Source: Rhodovulum sp.
GTDB lineage: Bacteria > Pseudomonadota > Alphaproteobacteria > Rhodobacterales > Rhodobacteraceae
Assembly (NCBI GenBank): GCA_002706605.1
Contig: PALT01000028.1
Coordinates: 1 to 34,796, forward strand
Length of the DNA stretch: 34,796 nucleotides
Direction: 5' to 3'
In this document: piece after piece, positions 33,540 through 34,796 of the stretch
Layout: the number at the start of each line of letters is the position of its first letter
How positions within the stretch are numbered: position 1 is the first letter of the stretch
Translations under genes and position numbers: made by a program
The notes under the pieces: model-generated
Seen by the model: only the letters and a program-made list of their open reading frames with translations
Databases searched by the model: none
Told to the model about the DNA's origin: nothing

Positions 33540-34796
33540 CTCTCTCCTCCGGTCAGGGCCATCAGACGCAGCAGGCTGTCGTCGAATGTGGCGGGTTCGT
33601 CGCTGTTTTGGGTGATCAATGCGGTGATGTCGGGCCAGAGCGCGATGGCCTCATCCAGATCGGGGTCCTGCCCCTTGGAATACCCCCCCATCAGCATCAG
33701 GTCGCGGTTTTCCAGATAGAGCGAGATCAGGCGGCGCAGTTTGCGCGCGGCACCGGCGTGGCTGGACGTCACGATGTCGTTCATCACGCGGCTGACCGAT
33801 TGGGGGATGTCGATGGCGGGATAAAGACCCATCTGCGCCTGTTTGCGCGACAGCACCAGATGCCCGTCCAGAATGGCGCGCGCGGTGTCGACCACGGGGT
33901 CGTTGGCGTCATCGCCATCGGCCAGAATGGTGTAAAATGCGGTGATCGACCCCTGACCTGCCAAACCCGGCCCCGCCCGTTCGATCAGCGACGGGATCAG
34001 GGACACGACCGAGGGGGGATAGCCCTTGGCCGTGGGTTGTTCACCAAGCGCCAGACCCACCTCGCGTTTGGCATGCGCAACGCGGGTCAGGCTGTCGATG
34101 ATCAACAGAACCTCCTTGCCCTGCGCGCGGAAATATTCAGCGATGGCGGTGGCGCGAAACGCGCTGCGCAGGCGCAACAGGGGCGAACGGTCGGCAGGTG
34201 TCGCCACGACACAGGTGCGCGCCGCGCTCTCGCCGGTCATGACATTGCGCACAAAGGCCCCGACCTCGCGCGCGCGCTCGCCGATCAGGCCGACGACGAT
34301 GACGTCCGCGTTGGTGTTTTTGGTCATCATCTCGATCAGAACCGATTTCCCGACGCCAGACCCCGCGATGATCCCGACGCGCTGCCCGCGCCCGATGGTC
34401 AAGGCGGCGTTCAACACCCGCACGCCCACGTCCAGAACCGTATCGACCGGTTGGCGCGCCAACGGGTTCAGCATCTGACCGCCAAGGGGCCAGTCCTGTG
34501 GCGCGTGGGGCATGGGCCGGTCGTCCAGCGGGTGCCCCTCGGCGTCCAGAACACGGCCCAGCAAATCCGCCCCCACCGAGGCGGCATAGCCATTGCTGAT
34601 CAACCGGACGCGCGCGCCGGCGGTGATCTGCGCGCCGGGCGTGTCCAGAAACAGCATGTTGCGCCCGTCCTGAAAGCCGACGATTTCACCCGTCGCAGGC
34701 GCACCGCGCAACGTGTCGATCTGACAAATCGCGCCGGGCGTGGCGGGAAAGCCCGAGCATTCCACGATCAGCCCATCATATCGGATCACGCGGCCC
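33536..34796 (-). CDS. fliI: Flagellar export ATPase FliI, N-terminus cut by window edge
   Basis: The visible 420 residues form an F1-beta-like ATPase with Walker A GIIAGSGVGKS and Walker B EVLLIIDSLTRVAH. The FliI signature follows (GLALGEQPTAKGYPPSVVSL). FliI powers the unfolding and release of export substrates together with FliH and FliJ. The frame stays open to the window edge. The codons at the edge read Gly-Arg-Val-Ile-Arg-Tyr-Asp-Gly, a conserved beta-barrel segment, so the GTG near 34789 is an internal Val and the true start lies outside. Roughly 20-30 residues are missing. Confidence 0.96.
   Translation of the reverse strand, partial: GRVIRYDGLIVECSGFPATPGAICQIDTLRGAPATGEIVGFQDGRNMLFLDTPGAQITAGARVRLISNGYAASVGADLLGRVLDAEGHPLDDRPMPHAPQDWPLGGQMLNPLARQPVDTVLDVGVRVLNAALTIGRGQRVGIIAGSGVGKSVLIEMMTKNTNADVIVVGLIGERAREVGAFVRNVMTGESAARTCVVATPADRSPLLRLRSAFRATAIAEYFRAQGKEVLLIIDSLTRVAHAKREVGLALGEQPTAKGYPPSVVSLIPSLIERAGPGLAGQGSITAFYTILADGDDANDPVVDTARAILDGHLVLSRKQAQMGLYPAIDIPQSVSRVMNDIVTSSHAGAARKLRRLISLYLENRDLMLMGGYSKGQDPDLDEAIALWPDITALITQNSDEPATFDDSLLRLMALTGGER

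Noticed and set aside
34787-34789. GTG as the start of FliI
   Set aside because: The frame continues to the window edge with the conserved Gly-Arg before this Val, so the gene begins outside the window.

Overview
This window is a flagellar gene cluster from a high-GC alphaproteobacterium, most likely a member of the Rhodobacterales. The gene content and several unusual traits match, from my memory of the literature, the Fla1 system of Rhodobacter (Cereibacter) sphaeroides. These traits are a dedicated flagellar sigma-54 (RpoN), a very large FlgK, a FlgJ without a muramidase domain paired with a separate lytic transglycosylase (SltF), PomB-like motor proteins, and a MotF-like motor protein. 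No RNA genes, insertion sequences, CRISPR arrays or attachment sites were seen.

Layout. Positions 1-2448 on the minus strand are an open reading frame of 816 codons that runs off the left edge. It encodes a very acidic, repeat-built protein of unknown function, ending at the edge in a Glu-Pro tract. Divergent from it is a long plus-strand run: flgB, flgC, flgD, flgE, flgF, flgG, flgH, flgI, flgJ, flgK, flgL and sltF (2559-15559), then an enhancer-binding activator like FleQ (15753-16853). A strong terminator separates these from the minus-strand genes motA, motB and fliD (20592 down to 16916). Flagellin fliC (20904) and rpoN (22577) follow on the plus strand. A two-gene minus-strand unit (25480 down to 23951) holds the MotF-like protein and a PDZ membrane protein. 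A plus-strand unknown gene lies at 25664-26185. The right third is minus-strand: fliK, fliL, fliM, fliN, fliO, fliP, fliQ, fliR, flhB and a small membrane protein (33062 down to 26193), preceded by fliJ and a partial fliI at the right edge.

How it works together. Rod, hook, rings, junction, cap and filament proteins (Flg, FliC, FliD), the export gate and ATPase (FliO/P/Q/R, FlhB, FliI, FliJ), the switch (FliM, FliN), the stator (MotA, MotB, FliL and probably MotF) and the hook ruler (FliK) are all present. I found seven -24/-12 promoters with the exact sigma-54 spacing, upstream of flgB, flgG, sltF, motA, the motF-like gene, fliO and fliK. A sigma-28-like promoter precedes fliC. Since rpoN and a GAFTGA-containing activator lie in the same window, the cluster appears to carry its own hierarchical transcription circuit. 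Genes for FlgA, FlgM, FlgN, FliE, FliF, FliG, FliH, FlhA, FliA and chemotaxis are not in the window.
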